DNA of 64,000 nucleotides from Mallotus nudiflorus (GCA_947683625.1 CANTUR010000049.1:9836501-9900500); one strand, 5' to 3'; shown: positions 49,898 to 62,672, counted from the first letter of the stretch. Numbers and translations are program-made. The notes: generated by a model not told the origin, from the sequence alone.

Positions 49898-52424
49898 CAA
49901 CCCCACTTAATTCTTAGGCTAAACACTCTCCTAAACACTCGTTAATTCCTCCATAATCCAAAACAATAATCAAATCAAAATAAAAGCTCACAACAACCTC
50001 AAATAAACCAAAAATCAACTAAAGAAAAACCTAGTGCTCATTTGACCCTATTTTCTTTCAATATCCATTTCTTCAATCTAAATCTTGTGTAAACACTTTA
50101 TAAAACTCATTTTGCTTCATCTTGGGTTTGAATTTTTGAGTTTGGGGCCTTAATTTGTCAAAATTTTAGGTAAAAGATTTAAGTTTTCACTTGTGTCTAA
50201 AGGGATGCCTGTAATTTGGCCATGAACAGTTGGACTGATGATCCATACCCTAACTCTGGCTATCCACATGAATTCCTACCAAACAGAGGCCAAATCTGGC
50301 TATCTAGCTCCTAACCCCCAAATCTTATCTTCTTTGCTTTGATGTGATTCTGATGATGGTCTTAATGACTCACATGTGTTCTATAATGATCAAACATCAT
50401 TTAAATGTATCTAAAAGGTCGTAGGATGATCAAATTTGATATTTTTATAATTTATTTTTATTTTTCAAATATCTTTCTTTAATGCTTAATTTTTGTTTTA
50501 AAGTTAATGCATTCACTTGTTTTTATTTTGATTAAACCTTTGGTTGATGATCAACATTGTGATGCTTTTAATGAATTCTTGATTGTGATTTAATGTTTGT
50601 AGATTGATTATGTGTTAATTTAGTGACTTAAGTTTGTGTTTTTGTGCCTTGAAACTATGTCCTAATTGTTGTGTATAAACATTAAGTGTTACATATGCAT
50701 TTATGTTGATTTTATGACTCTTGTTATGATTCTTATGTGCATATCCTTATTTTAGTTCTTGTTGATATTTTTGAGTCTAATTAGAAATTGTTGAAGGTTT
50801 CTTACATATTTTTTTATTTGTTCTTTTTGTATATTTTGTGATCTTAAGAGTACAAGTTAGCCATTAATGGTTAAATAGCTACTCCTAAATGATCTAAATA
50901 TAATTTATGAGCTTTTCTTTGTATTCTTATCAATATTTCCTTTCTTTGATGGTTGATTTATGTTAATTATGAGTCCCTTTTGTGAATAAGTGTGTATTTT
51001 ACTTATTTATTTTTTTCATGTTCAATTTGTGCACTTGGAAACATCAATTAATCAATATTGAATGAATTAATGTATTCAATGGAATTATTCATCATTTTAT
51101 GCTTCTTTTTTTATTTATAATCAATTTTCCTTTGTTTTATCACTTGATTATTATCTCTAACCAACTTTTCTCCTTTTATTGATTATTATTACTAACCAAT
51201 GTCCCTATTTATTGTATTTTTGCATTTCATGCATTCTCATGTGCTTGATGTATATCATGTGCCTTTTACGTATCAGTACCATATGTGTGAAACATATTTG
51301 GATTTCTTAGAAGCATTTTGTATGCACCTGGCATGCATCACTACCATTCTTGCATGAATTTCAAAATTGCATCATATTGCATATACCCCCATTTGCATCA
51401 TTCATCATCTTTGTATGCACTCTAGATTTATTTAAGGCCTGTGTGAGCATGCATTTTGCACGTGCGGGTGTGTGTACACACACATATATATATATATATT
51501 CTCTTGTTACTCAATCTCCAAACTCAACATCTTAATTACTAACTCTACTAACATTAGTAACTACTAATGTTTATTTATATTGCAATTTATTTTTCAAACA
51601 TTTTATTTATTGTCCAAATATTATATATTGTTCCTAATCTCAATTTCTACTCTCAATTTCCTATTCTTTACATTTTTATATTTTTATGTTCATTTTATTT
51701 ATTTCATTATTTATTTTACATTTATTTATATCTTTTATTTGCAATCTCTACACTCAATTCTCCATTCTTTATATTTTTATGTCTAATTTACATTTTTATT
51801 TATCTTTTATTTCATTATTTACTTTATTTTTCTTTATTATTGTCTCTATTCTCAATCTTCTCTCATTCTTATTTTCTACATTTTGATGTTTAGTTTATAT
51901 ATTCATGTTCATTTTATTAGTAATTGCCTCTAAATTGCCTTTTATTTCATTATTTATTTTGTATTTATATCTCTTTATTTACAATCTCTACTCTTAATCT
52001 CACTTTCTATTTTTTTTATGCTCTATTTATGATTTATTTGCTCATTTCTCTTTATTTACAATCCCTACTTCCAATTCCACCTATTTTATGCTTTATTTAT
52101 TATTTATTTTTTTTTTCAATTTTATATTTTCATATTTATTAATCTCTACAATTCTATTCTCTCCATCTCTAATCTAATTTTCTTTATATTTTTATGCTTA
52201 ATTTACAATATTATGCTCAATGTATTATTTATTTGCCTTTATTTCTTTTATTATAATTATTTATCTTTTATTTATTTCCAATACTATGCTATTTCTTTAC
52301 TCTTAAGCACATTCTTTTATTATTTTGTTTATTATATTTTATCATTTAATACATATCTTAATTCATAATCTCATCTTACTTTCTATCCTCATCTTATTTT
52401 TCTTCCTATTTAATTTAGTTATTA
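49898..52424. other. Unassigned DNA grading into a T-rich tract
   Basis: 49,898-50,450 resembles nothing I recognise. From about 50,450 the plus strand becomes T-rich, and from 51,540 it is almost only T, A and C in degenerate repeats around TTTATTTATTTTACA and CAATCTCTACTCTCAAT. An AC/AT microsatellite lies at 51,473-51,500. The small open frames here are low-complexity artefacts. Confidence 0.6.
51473..51500. repeat. AC-AT compound microsatellite
   Basis: ACACACACACATATATATAT, following a TG-rich run. Confidence 0.9.
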
Positions 52425-52429
52425 ATTTT

Positions 52430-53493
52430 TGAAAATGCCTTAGATTGAGGGTGAATAAGGCAAATGAACAATAAATGTAAATTAAAATAATTCTTTGCAA
52501 GAATTGAAAAAATGTTGAGAAAGAAGAATGATGAACACAAGAATTTAAAGAGCTCAAATTCTCAACAATCCTACATCTTCACCTAACTTATTCCCAAGTT
52601 AGGATTTTCAATTCCTACAATCTTATTTACAAGATTGAGATTACATAAGAGTTTGAGGCTCACTCTTTCAACCTTACAACTTGAGTTTTCAAGGCTTACT
52701 CAAAAACCAAATTTTCAAGTATTTTGATGGCTAAACACTTAAATCAATTCTTTTTAGAATAGAATCTCACTTCCTATTTTCTTAACCCAGAAAATAGAAG
52801 AATAATAATATCTATTTTAACTCTCACAAGAGTTATATAAATATGAAATGAATTTAAGGAGAGTTTTGAGAGCTTAATTGAACGCTTAAAAGAGTATAAT
52901 GAATAAACAAGTTGCTTAAACTTTCAATTGAATTTTAGGAGTTGTTTCTATATATAAACAACTTAGATTATGGTTGTTGGATGCATTGATTATGTCTCCA
53001 ACATCTTTTGCTGATTTTTGAATCATCTTGGACTTATTTCTGTTATAACGCTGCTCACGATCATAAGGAGAAATCTTGGCTTGTGAGTATTAGTTTGAGG
53101 ACTGTTACATTAAAAAATAACCATCGATTATTGTTAGGACTGCCCTCATAAGTTGAGCTCTATGAGGGTAGCTTGTGAGCACCACTGAGCATTTTAGCAA
53201 AAATGAGCTCTTAAGGCACTATATAATATCAGCTCATGAGTAAACCAGTATAAGTCCAAATTTGTATATTTTTGGTATATAACTGCTTCTCAATGATTAG
53301 GGACTTGTGTAGGTTAAGATACTTCATTGAAATGCATATTAATACTCTTTTAAAGAGTATTTCATTGTCTCCAATCATTAAATAATTAATCTTGATGATA
53401 GACTAACTCCCTACACTCTTAAATGAAATCATTAGAATATAAATTGTTTGTCAAAGTCCAAAATTAGTAGTTTGATCATGTAAATGATTAAAA
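52430..53493 (-). mobile_element. 3' LTR of the full copia element
   Basis: 1,064 bp. On the plus strand it begins TGAAAATGCCTTAGATTG, matching the 5' LTR at 61,499. The other end, expected as TGTTGACC on the minus strand, has decayed to TTTTAATC. Confidence 0.9.
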
Positions 53494-53512
53494 ATCTCCC
53501 CCTTTTTGGCTT
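53494..53512 (-). other. Polypurine tract of the full copia element
   Basis: The minus strand reads AAGCCAAAAAGGGGGAGAT directly before the 3' LTR. It is the same type as 25,781-25,794. Confidence 0.85.
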
Positions 53513-55060
53513 TGACAACCAATTTGATAAGATAATAAATAAAGTGTGAGTGTGTCAAAAATAAATGACATGAATAAGTATGTATTATACAAGAGTGCTC
53601 CCTCTTTCAAATTAAATAAATGCAATATGTGAAAATATTTTCCTCCCTCTTAACATATGCATAAATTCATGTATCAGAGCATAAAATAAATTGAAAATAT
53701 CAAATAATCGTAAAGGAGATGATTTAAAAAAAATACCAATTGAAAATGGTTTAAAAAATTTTCTCCTTTATATAAATATATTTCTTTATTACTCCTCTTT
53801 TATAGACATGATAAGAAATATAAATTTAATATTTCATTTCCCTTTTGTTAAATATAAAAACGACATAAAATTTTAACATAAGAGATAAAAAAACATAACC
53901 TAACATGAAAAATGTGTTAAAAACATAAAAAACATGATAACTTGATCATAAAATAAATGTTAGGTAATTTAAAGGAAATAATTTCAAACATATATGCAAT
54001 GCATCACAGAAATAGTACATTATCATATAATTATGTAGAGCTTAGCTAAAAAAATAACATATGATCATTTGGCACTTAGCATATCATAAATAAAATTATC
54101 CATGACATTTTATCCCCTTTTGGCAAAGACAAAAAGAAAAGAGAGAGACATAAAGAGAAATAAATCTAAAGGAACAAAAAATCCTAGAGAAAATAAAGGA
54201 CCAAGAACCAAAACAATGAAAAACAAAGATAGACCAAATCTTTATAAAATCTAGAGAAAAGTACAGAAAACCACTATATGATTTCACGGTTTTAAAGTTT
54301 TAAGTATGTGTTTCATTTTATGACAATTTGGTTTCTATATTTGTCGTCGTTTGACAATTTTTAGTATACAAGCCTAATGCCGTTAAATTAGTTTGACACA
54401 TTGTACGATCCAACTAAAAATAATAAAAGGGAAGTACGAAAAACCACCATGTGGTTTTAATGTTTTGCAATTTTAAGTATGTGTTTCGCTTTTTGTGACA
54501 AATTGGGTCCTGTGTTTGTCGTCATTTAACGATTTTCAATAAATCTATTTCACTCATTTAACGACATTAGCCTCATATATTAAAAATTGTCAAATGGTGA
54601 AAACACAGGACCTAAATTATCATAAAATGAAACATATACTTAAAACTCTAAAATCGTGAAACCATGGGGTGGTTTTTCATACTTTTCCCTAACATCTATG
54701 TCTTGCATAAGCAAAGTAAAAAAAACAAGGCCTTTTATCACAAGTATAAAATAATGAATATATGATTATTAAATTATGAAAAAACTAGCCACACTTACAA
54801 TGTTATAATGTATGCATAAAGAATTAAAAAATCTCAAAAGTTTCTTCCTTTGAATCAAAATGCAAAAGGAAAGTTTAAGAGAATATAAATTACATTAATG
54901 AAAAGGATAGAGTTACAAAGATATTAGAATATCAATTGCAAACTAAAAAGAAACAAAACATAAGACATCAACTAGTGTCTTAAGGCTTAAAAAATTAAAA
55001 ATAGATAGAAAATAAACCAAACATAAATTGATGAAAAACAAGCAAAAAAAGCATAAAAAC
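53513..55060 (-). other. Non-coding 3' region of the full copia element
   Basis: AT-rich sequence between the env-position ORF and the polypurine tract, with no coding signal. It hosts the MITE at 54,254-54,689. Confidence 0.6.
54254..54689. mobile_element. Mutator-like MITE with duplicated left arm
   Basis: Terminal inverted repeats of more than 100 bp: GAGAAAAGTACAGAAAACC at the left and, inverted, GGGAAAAGTATGAAAAACC at the right. The 9-bp flanks TAAAATCTA (54,245-54,253) and TAACATCTA (54,690-54,698) match at eight of nine, the size expected of Mutator-like elements. A second copy of the left arm starts at about 54,428 (GGGAAGTACGAAAAACC), in direct orientation. No transposase. Confidence 0.8.
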
Positions 55061-55063
55061 AGT

Positions 55064-56323
55064 TTAGTCTTGTGGAGGTGGAGGAGGAGGATGAGGATAA
55101 GGCCAAGTGCACTGCATGTTGTGATGAGCATACAATTGATGAATATCATACTCCATGTGATCCATCCTATTCTCAAAATGATAAAGTCTTGTGTCCACTT
55201 GATTAAACCTATTCTTGAAGTTGGATTCAACAATGGAGAATGATAAAAAAAATCCTCTAACCTAAGCAGGTTCTTCATAAACTCTTTAAGAGGTAGAAGG
55301 TCCTCTTGCCCTTTTTCTATGAGATTGAGGAGGAGGATGATTTTGAGGGATTTCTTTTCTAATTTGAACACCTTCAAGACCATGAGTGCCAATGTGCTCA
55401 ATATCTTTTAAATCTTATTCTAGCTCTTCATCAGCATCTTCATCTCCTACTTCATCTTTCCAAATCCAAGAATTTCTAACAAGCTTGAATTTCCTTGAGT
55501 TTCTCAAGAGGTTATTATCAAGGAAAGAAGGAGGAATGGAAGGAGTGTTATTCAAGTTAATCCCAAAGTGATGAGCAATTTTAGTGATAAACCCTCCAAC
55601 ACATAAGGCACCACTAACACTATCACTAGCTAACCAAAATCTCCATTAAAGCCATCTTCCTAGCTCAACATCTATGCCTTTAATAAGACATCTAATAAGG
55701 AAAAGGTCATTAAATGAAATAGCTTCATTACTTAATCCCATAGCATGAATAAAATAGTTAATAAATGTATACACCTACTAAAGAGATTTTAAAGTAAAAT
55801 TAGATACTTTTGTGTCTCCCACTTTAAAGGGTTTTGCATTAGGTGTTACATATTAAGTCTAAAAAGGATTAGGAAGCCAAGAAGAAATAGGAGAAGCCAA
55901 ACCCCCTTATCTAAAACTAAAGATACCATCAAATCCTTGAGAATAAAGAAATCTATCTCTTCTACCCAATTTAAATCTCCTGTTATTCATAGGGTTTTGC
56001 TCATTAAAGTGGTGGGTTCTCAAGCAATAGGAAGCAAGAAATTCATGGACCAAAAAGGGATAGGTAGGAAAAGCATTGAATGAAAAATCATACGAACTCA
56101 TATTCTCAAGCAAAGTTCTAACCTCATTATGGCATCCCATCTTTTCAAATGTAGCTTGGGATATGAATTTTAAGGAAATAATTTTCCTTTCCTTGAATTA
56201 AGGAAGCCTTTCCCTAAAATGAGTTATAGTGTAGGAGAAAGGAGGTTGCTTCTTAGGTTGATCTTTGGTAGCTCTTCTAGAGGATGAAGAAACATCTTGA
56301 GTGGTCTTCTTCTTAGGAGCCAT
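55064..56323 (-). pseudogene. Env-position ORF of the full copia element
   Basis: The ATG at 56,323 opens a basic, serine-rich N-terminus (MAPKKKTTQDVSSSSRR). The middle has FEKMGCHNEVRTLLENM and NNRRFKLGRRDRFLY, and the end is a helix-rich region (FKNRFNQVDTRLYHFENRM) with a proline run before the stop at 55,064. Two or more frame changes and stops break it. It lies just after pol stop 56,398, as the extra ORF does in Sireviruses. The same ORF, more decayed, is at 24,126-25,335, so it is a real inherited gene of this family. The middle part recalls the putative plant transposon protein domain seen in other retroelements, which I cannot confirm. Confidence 0.7.
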
Positions 56324-56397
56324 GGATAATGCACTTGGGGTATGAAAGATAAAAGAGAAAAGATAAGAGAATTTATAAGACAAGCTTGAACCATTAA

Positions 56398-58050
56398 TCA
56401 TACAAGCTCATGCTTAATAAAATTTAGTCTTTCCTTGCAAAGAGGCTTGGTAAAGATGTCTACTAATTGATGATTAGTATCAACAAATTCAAGAAAAATA
56501 TCACCATTTTGCACATGATCATGCAAGAAATGATGTCTAATATCAATGTGTTTAGTTTTAGAATCATGAATGGGATTTTTGCTAAGGTTTATAGCACTTG
56601 TATTATAACATTTAATAGGAATGTGATTAAGTTCAATGCTATAGTCTTTAAGTTGTTATTGTTGCCATAAAACTTGTGACCAATAATAACTAGCTGCCAT
56701 ATATTCTGCTTCAGCAGTGGACAAGGTAACCAAAACTTATTTCTTACTAAACTAAGAAACTAAAAAATTACCTAAAATTTAATAAGTTCCAGAAGTGCTT
56801 TTTCTATCTAGTAAAATATCGGTAAAATCTATATTTGAATAACTAATTAAGTCAAAAAATGAATTCCTAGGATACTAAAGTCTTAAATGCATTCTTCCAT
56901 AAAGATATTTGAAAATCCTTTTGATAGCATTCAAATGAGACTCTTTAAGACTAGATTGAAACCTAGCACACAAGTAAGTAAGAAAAATAATGTCAATTCT
57001 ACTAGCAATTAAATAAAGAAGGGATTAGATCATACCTTTAAATCGCTTTTCATAAACCAATTTACCATTCTTGTATTTGCTGAGTTTGGTTGTGGTACTC
57101 ATAGGAGTCTTGCTTGATTTAGCTCCATCCATGCCAAAATTCTTGAGAATGTCCCTAGCATATTTAGTTTGATTAATGAAAGTCCTGTATTTGCATTACT
57201 TGATTTAAAGTCTAAGGAAGCATTTGAGCTCACCCATCATACTCATTGCAAATTCTCCTTGCATTAACTTAAAAAATTCCTCATATAAGCAATGGTTAGT
57301 AGCACCAAAAATAATGTCATTAACATAAATTTCAAAAATTAATAAATTATGTTTAGATTTCTTTATGAAAAGAATTATGTTAACTTTTCCTTTAGAAAAA
57401 CCTTTTTCTAAAAGAAAGTTACTTAATATTTCATACCAAGCTCTTAAAGCTTGTTTTAATCCATACAGTGCTTTTGAAAGTTTAAACACATGATTAGGAA
57501 AATCAAAACTATCAAAACCTTGAGGTTGTTTAACAAACACCTCCTCTTTAATGAAACCATTTAAAAATGTACTTTTAACATCCATTTGATAAAGTTTGAA
57601 ATCCATGAATGATGCAAATGCAAGTAGCATTCTAATAGCTTCTAACATTGTTACGGGGGCAAAGGTTTCATCATAATTAATGCCTTCCTCTTGATTATAA
57701 CCTTTAGCTACTATTCTAGCTTTGTTCTAACACTTTGTTCATTCATCTGATTTCTAAACACCCATTTGGTGCCTATAATAGGATAATGTTTAGGTCTAGG
57801 AACTAAGGTCCAAACCTTATTTCTCTTAAATTGATTTAACTCTTCTTGTATAGCAAGGACCTAAAATTCATCATCAACATTTTTAGGCTGAATTTTAGAA
57901 ATGAAAGCTAGATTAATAATAGATTTAAGTTTAGATCTAGTAGTTACCCCTTTTATAGTGTCACCTATGATGAGATCTTTAGGATGAGCTTTCTTGAATT
58001 GTCAATCCTTTGGAAGTTCATCCTTTAAGGTAGGTTGAGATATCTCCTCA
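56398..58050 (-). pseudogene. Copia reverse transcriptase and RNase H
   Basis: RT begins near 57,860 (EELNQFKRNKVWTLVP, then GTKWVFRN). The main open part (57,648-57,205) has YQMDVKSTFLNG, VKQPQGFD and KALYGLKQALRAWY. The catalytic YVDD is changed to YVND (57,316-57,327), removing one metal-binding aspartate. RNase H (about 56,860-56,400) keeps STAEAEYMAAS, NTSAINLSKNP, KHIDIRHHFLHD and DIFTKPL and ends TGA at 56,398. Frameshifts and stops separate the pieces. Confidence 0.9.
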
Positions 58051-59400
58051 TTGTCCTCTTTGCTTGGACCTTAAAGTTCCAAAGGCTTACTAACATTTTC
58101 TTCTTGACTATCTACAATCTCATTGTCACCTACAATATCCTCTCTAGGATTAAGTAAGTTTGATTTATCAAAGACAACATGCATAGACTTTTCAACTACT
58201 AGAGTTCTTTTAATAAACACTTTATATGCTTTTCTAGAAGTGGAATAACTTAGGAAAATTCCTTCATCAGCTTTAGAATCAAAATTTTGAAGATTATCCT
58301 TGGTATTTAATATGAAGCACTTGTATCCAAATACTCTTATATATAAGATTTTAGGTTTTCTATTGTTCTATAGCTCATAAGAAGTTTTGTTTAAAATTAG
58401 TCTTTTAAAAACTTAATTTGCAATATAACAAGATGAGTTAATGGCTTTTGCCTAAAAGTATAGAGGGAAATTATACTCATGAAGCATTATTCTAGCCATT
58501 TCCATAAGAGTTCTATTTTTCCTTTCAACTACCCCATTTTGTTGAGGTGTTATTGGAGAAGAAAATGTATGATAAGTACCATTTTCATTACAAAAGGTTT
58601 TAAAAAATTCATTTTCAAATTCAGTTCTATGATCACTTCTAATGGAAGAAATACCAGAACCTTTTTCTTTTTAAGAAATTTTCAAAACCTTTAAATGTAT
58701 CATTCTTATGAGCAAGAAAGCACACCCAAGTGTATCTAGAGTAGTCATCAACTAGTACATAAGCATAGTGCATTCCACTGAGACTAGCAACCCTAGTTGG
58801 TCCAAACAAATCCATATGTATAAGTTCAAATGGCCTAGAGTTGGACACTACATTCTTGAGCTTAAATGAAGACTTGGATTGTTTTCCCTTTTGGCAAGCA
58901 TGACAAGGTTTATCCTTAGTGAATTCAAGTTTAGGTAAATCAATCACAAGTTCATGTTTACAAAGATCATTTAAAAGCTCAAAGTTTGCATGTCCTAACA
59001 TTCTATGCCATGTCGTGTCATAGGAAATAGTCATTAAGCATTTGATGTCTTTATTATCAATTTTATTTAAATCAATAACATAAACATTGTCTATTCTTTC
59101 ACCACTAAAAATTACTTTGTCTTCTTCAAGACTACTAATACAACAATTTCTAGGATAGAAAGTCACCTTATTTTCCATATCCATTAATTGACTTATACTA
59201 AGAAAATTATGTTTAAGACCATCAACAAACAATACATGATGTATAGATAAAGAATAAGGATTACCGATTTCTCCAATGCCTAATATCTTTCCTTTGGCAT
59301 TGTGTTTGAATGTGACATGTCCTCCATCCTTTGCATCAAGCTTTTTGAATTGCTCATTATCTCCTGTCATGTGCCTTGAACATCCACTATCAAGATACTA
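58050..59400 (-). pseudogene. Copia protease and integrase
   Basis: The protease active site reads LDSGCSRHMTGD (59,380-59,391 for D-S-G-C), intact. The integrase zinc region follows: HRMLGHANFELL and CHACQKGKQ. The core has the first aspartate in HMDLFGPT, the second in RSDHRTEFEN (near 58,632) and the glutamate in PQQNGVVERKNRT (near 58,530), so all three catalytic acids remain. The second lies after a frame break near 58,660. The C-terminal linker to RT (KAYKVFIKRTL and GDTIKGVTTRS) reaches about 57,930. Confidence 0.9.
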
Positions 59401-59464
59401 CTTATTTTTGTACTTATGGATTTCAAGCACATATACACAAGACAATTTAAGTGTTCGTTTGAAG

Positions 59465-61447
59465 CTAAACCTTTCTTGGTCTAGGTTGGTTAGTTTTAAG
59501 ATAATCTAAAGGAAAAAAATTCATATGTAGTCTTCTATAGAAGCACACATTATTGGTGTGTCCTTTAATAATGCAATATGAACATACAACATTTGCAAAC
59601 TTATTTCTTCTAGGAGCATATGATTGTTTAGTAAATGAAACATGCCTTTGATGTTGTGGTGGTGTATGTCTCCTATTATTTTGAGTTATAGTGTGGGACA
59701 TGCATTGACAATGGCAATGTGTATTTTGTTAGGTTTGTGTAACATGTTTAGGTGCATTATGTTGTACAACATGCTTATAAGTGTTGTGTCTAGTGTATAT
59801 GTAAGCATGTTTGGGTTGTACTTTTCCAGCATGAGACTTACCCCTTTATGTCATATAGGATTGAGTCTTATGAGGCTTCCCTTTATTATTTCACACATGA
59901 GACTTATTAGTTTTAAAAGCTTGAGTCTCAATCAGTTTAAAGGTAGAATGAATGGAATTGCATAATGCTTTAACAAATTTAATATGTGATGATGATAATG
60001 AAGAGGTCATTCCATTAGCATATCCAATTCCATGAGCATTTCCATGAAATTTTTGAGAGTCAAGTAAATTATCTAAACTCTCTTTTCCTCTTTGAAATTT
60101 AGATATAGAGTTTTTTTTTAACTCTACGACCTTATTAGAAAGTTAATGATTTTCATCACTTGCTTTCTTGAGTTATTCTTCCAAGGAATTAGAAGATTTT
60201 AAATCACTATCAAGTTTATCATTTGATTTATAAGACTAGAAAATTCATTTCTTAAATTTTCAAATTCCTTAGTTAAGCTAGTTAACTCATGCTTATAATG
60301 CTTCCTTCTAGAAAGTAGGTTTTTGCACTTAAGTAAGAGCTTGCTCACAATAGAGCTCTCATCATCATCATCATCATCATCATAAGCACAATACTCATCA
60401 TAAGAATAATTAAAAGTAGATGGTACCTCTTTTTCATCTTTAAGAGCCATAAAGCAAAGGTTGGCCACTTCTTGTTGTTCCTCTTCCTTTTCAAATTCAG
60501 AGGAGTCATCCCAAGTAGCTTTGAATGCCTTTTTCTTATCCTTTGCTCCTTTATTCTTGTATTTGAGTTTAGGGAACTCATTATTAATGTGTCTCAGTTT
60601 CTTGCATTCATAGTAAATAATATTTTTAGTTTTCTTCTTGCTTTCTCCTTCATGCTTCTTGTTGGAGTCTCTTCTTAAAGTTTCTTGTAAGCATGGAAAA
60701 ATCACCATCATTATCACTAGAATCTTCAAGACTTTCTTCTTCATTATCATATTGTGAACCTTTTAGTGCTATGCTTTTTTTCCTTTTCTTATTGTTCTCT
60801 TCCTCTTTGCTTAATTGTAAGCTCATATGTTAGGAGCTTTCCAATAAGCACATTAGTGGAGAGAGTAAAGAGGTCTTAAGCTTCCTCAATTAAAGTAACT
60901 CGAGATTCCCAATCCTTCTTAGGTAGGATTCTTAGAATCTTATTGTTTACTTCTTCCTTGGTGAAATGTTTACTAAGATTCTTGAGGGTTGTGAGAAAAG
61001 CATTGAGGCAGTTTATCATTTTTACAATTGACTTTTGTGGTTTCATTTTAAAGAGTTCATACTTATACATGTGGAGTTGAACCTTCTTGCTTCTCACTTG
61101 AATGTTTTCTTCATAATGATTTTCAAGTGTCTCCCATACTTTTTTTGCAAATTAGCAACATTGTATCTTACTACTTTCTTCTCTAGATATAGAAGAGGGT
61201 AGTGTGATCATAGCTCTCTTATTTTTATGATCCTCATCTTTTAGAGTTTAATTCCATTAACTTCTTTTGAGAACCACTTCTACATCATCAATTTTGGCTG
61301 TAGAGTTTCCCAACCATCTAGAATGATATCCCATAATTTAATAGAATCATTATCAAGATAGAGTTCCATTTTGAATTTCCAATGTGGATAGTCACTTGCA
61401 TCAAAGAATGGTCTTAGTGAAGAGATGTTTTGAATTTCACTTGCCAT
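59465..61447 (-). pseudogene. Copia gag polyprotein region
   Basis: The ATG at 61,447 opens MASEIQNISSLRPFF and DYPHWKFKMELYL. The UBN2-type gag domain follows (about 61,097-60,876: QLHMYKYELFKMKP, NKILRILPKKDWESRV). Next come a degraded knuckle (YYECKKLRHINNEFP), the block KAFKATWDDSSEFEKEEE, a poly-aspartate run from a TCA repeat (60,360-60,384) and a leucine-rich coiled region. An intact CX2CX4HX4C knuckle, CSYCIIKGHTNNVC, lies at 59,543-59,584. Length and order fit the long gag of Sireviruses. Stops and frameshifts break the frame. Confidence 0.88.
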
Positions 61448-61480
61448 GATCTTCTATTCTAGTAATTAAGTTCCTAGAAT

Positions 61481-61496
61481 TCAAGTTTTGATACCA
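61481..61496 (-). other. Primer-binding site of the full copia element
   Basis: The minus strand reads TGGTATCAAAACTTGA two bases after the 5' LTR. TGGTATCA is the usual complement to the initiator methionine tRNA 3' end. Confidence 0.85.
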
Positions 61497-61498
61497 AA

Positions 61499-62596
61499 TG
61501 AAAATGCCTTAGAGTCAGGGTGAATAAGGCAAATGAACAATAAATGAAAATTAAAAGAATTCTTTACAAGAATTGAAAGAATGTTAAGAAGGAAGAATGA
61601 TGAACATAAGAATTTAAGGAGTTCAGATTCTCAACAATCTTACATCTCCACCTATCTTATCCCCAAGTTAGGATTTTCAATTCCCATAATTATATTCACA
61701 ACATTAAGATTACACAAGAGTTTAAGGCTCATTTGTTCAACTTTACAACTTGAGTTTTCAAGGCCTACTTAAAAATCAAATTTCCAAGTGTTTGATGGCT
61801 AAACACTTAAACTAGTTCTTTTTAGAATATAATCTCACTTCCCATTTTCTAAACCTAGAAAATAGAAGAATAAGAATATCTATTCTAACACTCACCAACT
61901 ATCATAAGAGTTATCCAAATATGAAATGAATTTGAGTAGAATTTTGAGAGCTTAATTGAATGCTTAAGAGAGTATAATGAGCAAATAAGTTTCTTAAACT
62001 TTCAATTGAACTCCAAGAGTTTTTTATATAGATAAACAACTTAGGTTATGGTTATTGGATGCATTGATTATATCTCTAACATCTCTTATTGATTTTTGAA
62101 TCATCTTGGACTTATTTTCATTAAAATGCTGCTCATGGTCATCAGGAGCAAACCATAGCTTGTGATCATCAGTTTGAGGACCGTTGCATTCAAAAATATT
62201 TGTTGAATGCTATCAAGACTACCCTTATAAGTTGATCTCTTCTCCTTATGATCATGAAGGTAGCTTGTGAGCAGCATTGAGCATTTTAGAAAAAATGAGC
62301 TCCTAAGACACTATACAAGGTTTGCTCATAAGGTGCTCCTAAGAAGACCACTGTAAGTCCAAAGTTTTATATTTTTAGTATATAATTGCTTCTCAAAGAT
62401 TAAGGACTTGCATAGGTTGATATACTTCATTGAAATGTATATTAATACTCTTTTAAGGAGTATTTCATTGTCTCTAATCATTAAATAATTATTCTTAATG
62501 ATAGATAAACTCCATACACACTTAAACGAAATCATTAGAATCTAAATTGTTTATCAAAGTCTAAAATTAGGAGTTTTATCATAAAAATGGTCAACA
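61499..62596 (-). mobile_element. 5' LTR of the full copia element
   Basis: 1,098 bp. On the minus strand it starts TGTTGACCATTTTTATG and ends GGCATTTTCA, so the TG and CA ends are intact. It is homologous to 52,430-53,493 and to the solo LTR at 18,962-20,285. Confidence 0.93.
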
Positions 62597-62672
62597 ATTT
62601 TCTTTATTTCTTATTTCCATATATATGCATCTCCACAATATTTCCTTGCTTTCTTTATATTAATTGTTGTTA

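Larger units (their letters stand above)
52430..62596 (-). mobile_element. Full-length but decayed Ty1/copia Sirevirus-type retrotransposon
   Basis: Both LTRs, primer-binding site, gag, pol, an extra ORF and polypurine tract are present in the right order, flanked by the perfect 5-bp duplication ATTTT (52,425-52,429 and 62,597-62,601). Total length is about 10.2 kb. The long gag, the copia order of integrase before RT, the ORF between pol and the 3' LTR, and the GGGGGAGAT tract fit the Sirevirus (SIRE/Maximus) lineage. The LTRs differ by roughly eight of the first hundred bases, and the genes hold many stops, so it is an old insertion. A Mutator-like MITE later entered its 3' region. Confidence 0.93.

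Noticed and set aside
51567..52142. Overlapping hydrophobic open frames that look like membrane proteins
   Set aside because: They translate low-complexity TTTATTTAT sequence rich in F, I, L and Y, in several frames at once, without conserved motifs.
60360..60384. Poly-aspartate or poly-methionine run as a functional domain
   Set aside because: It is a TCA trinucleotide repeat inside broken copia gag.
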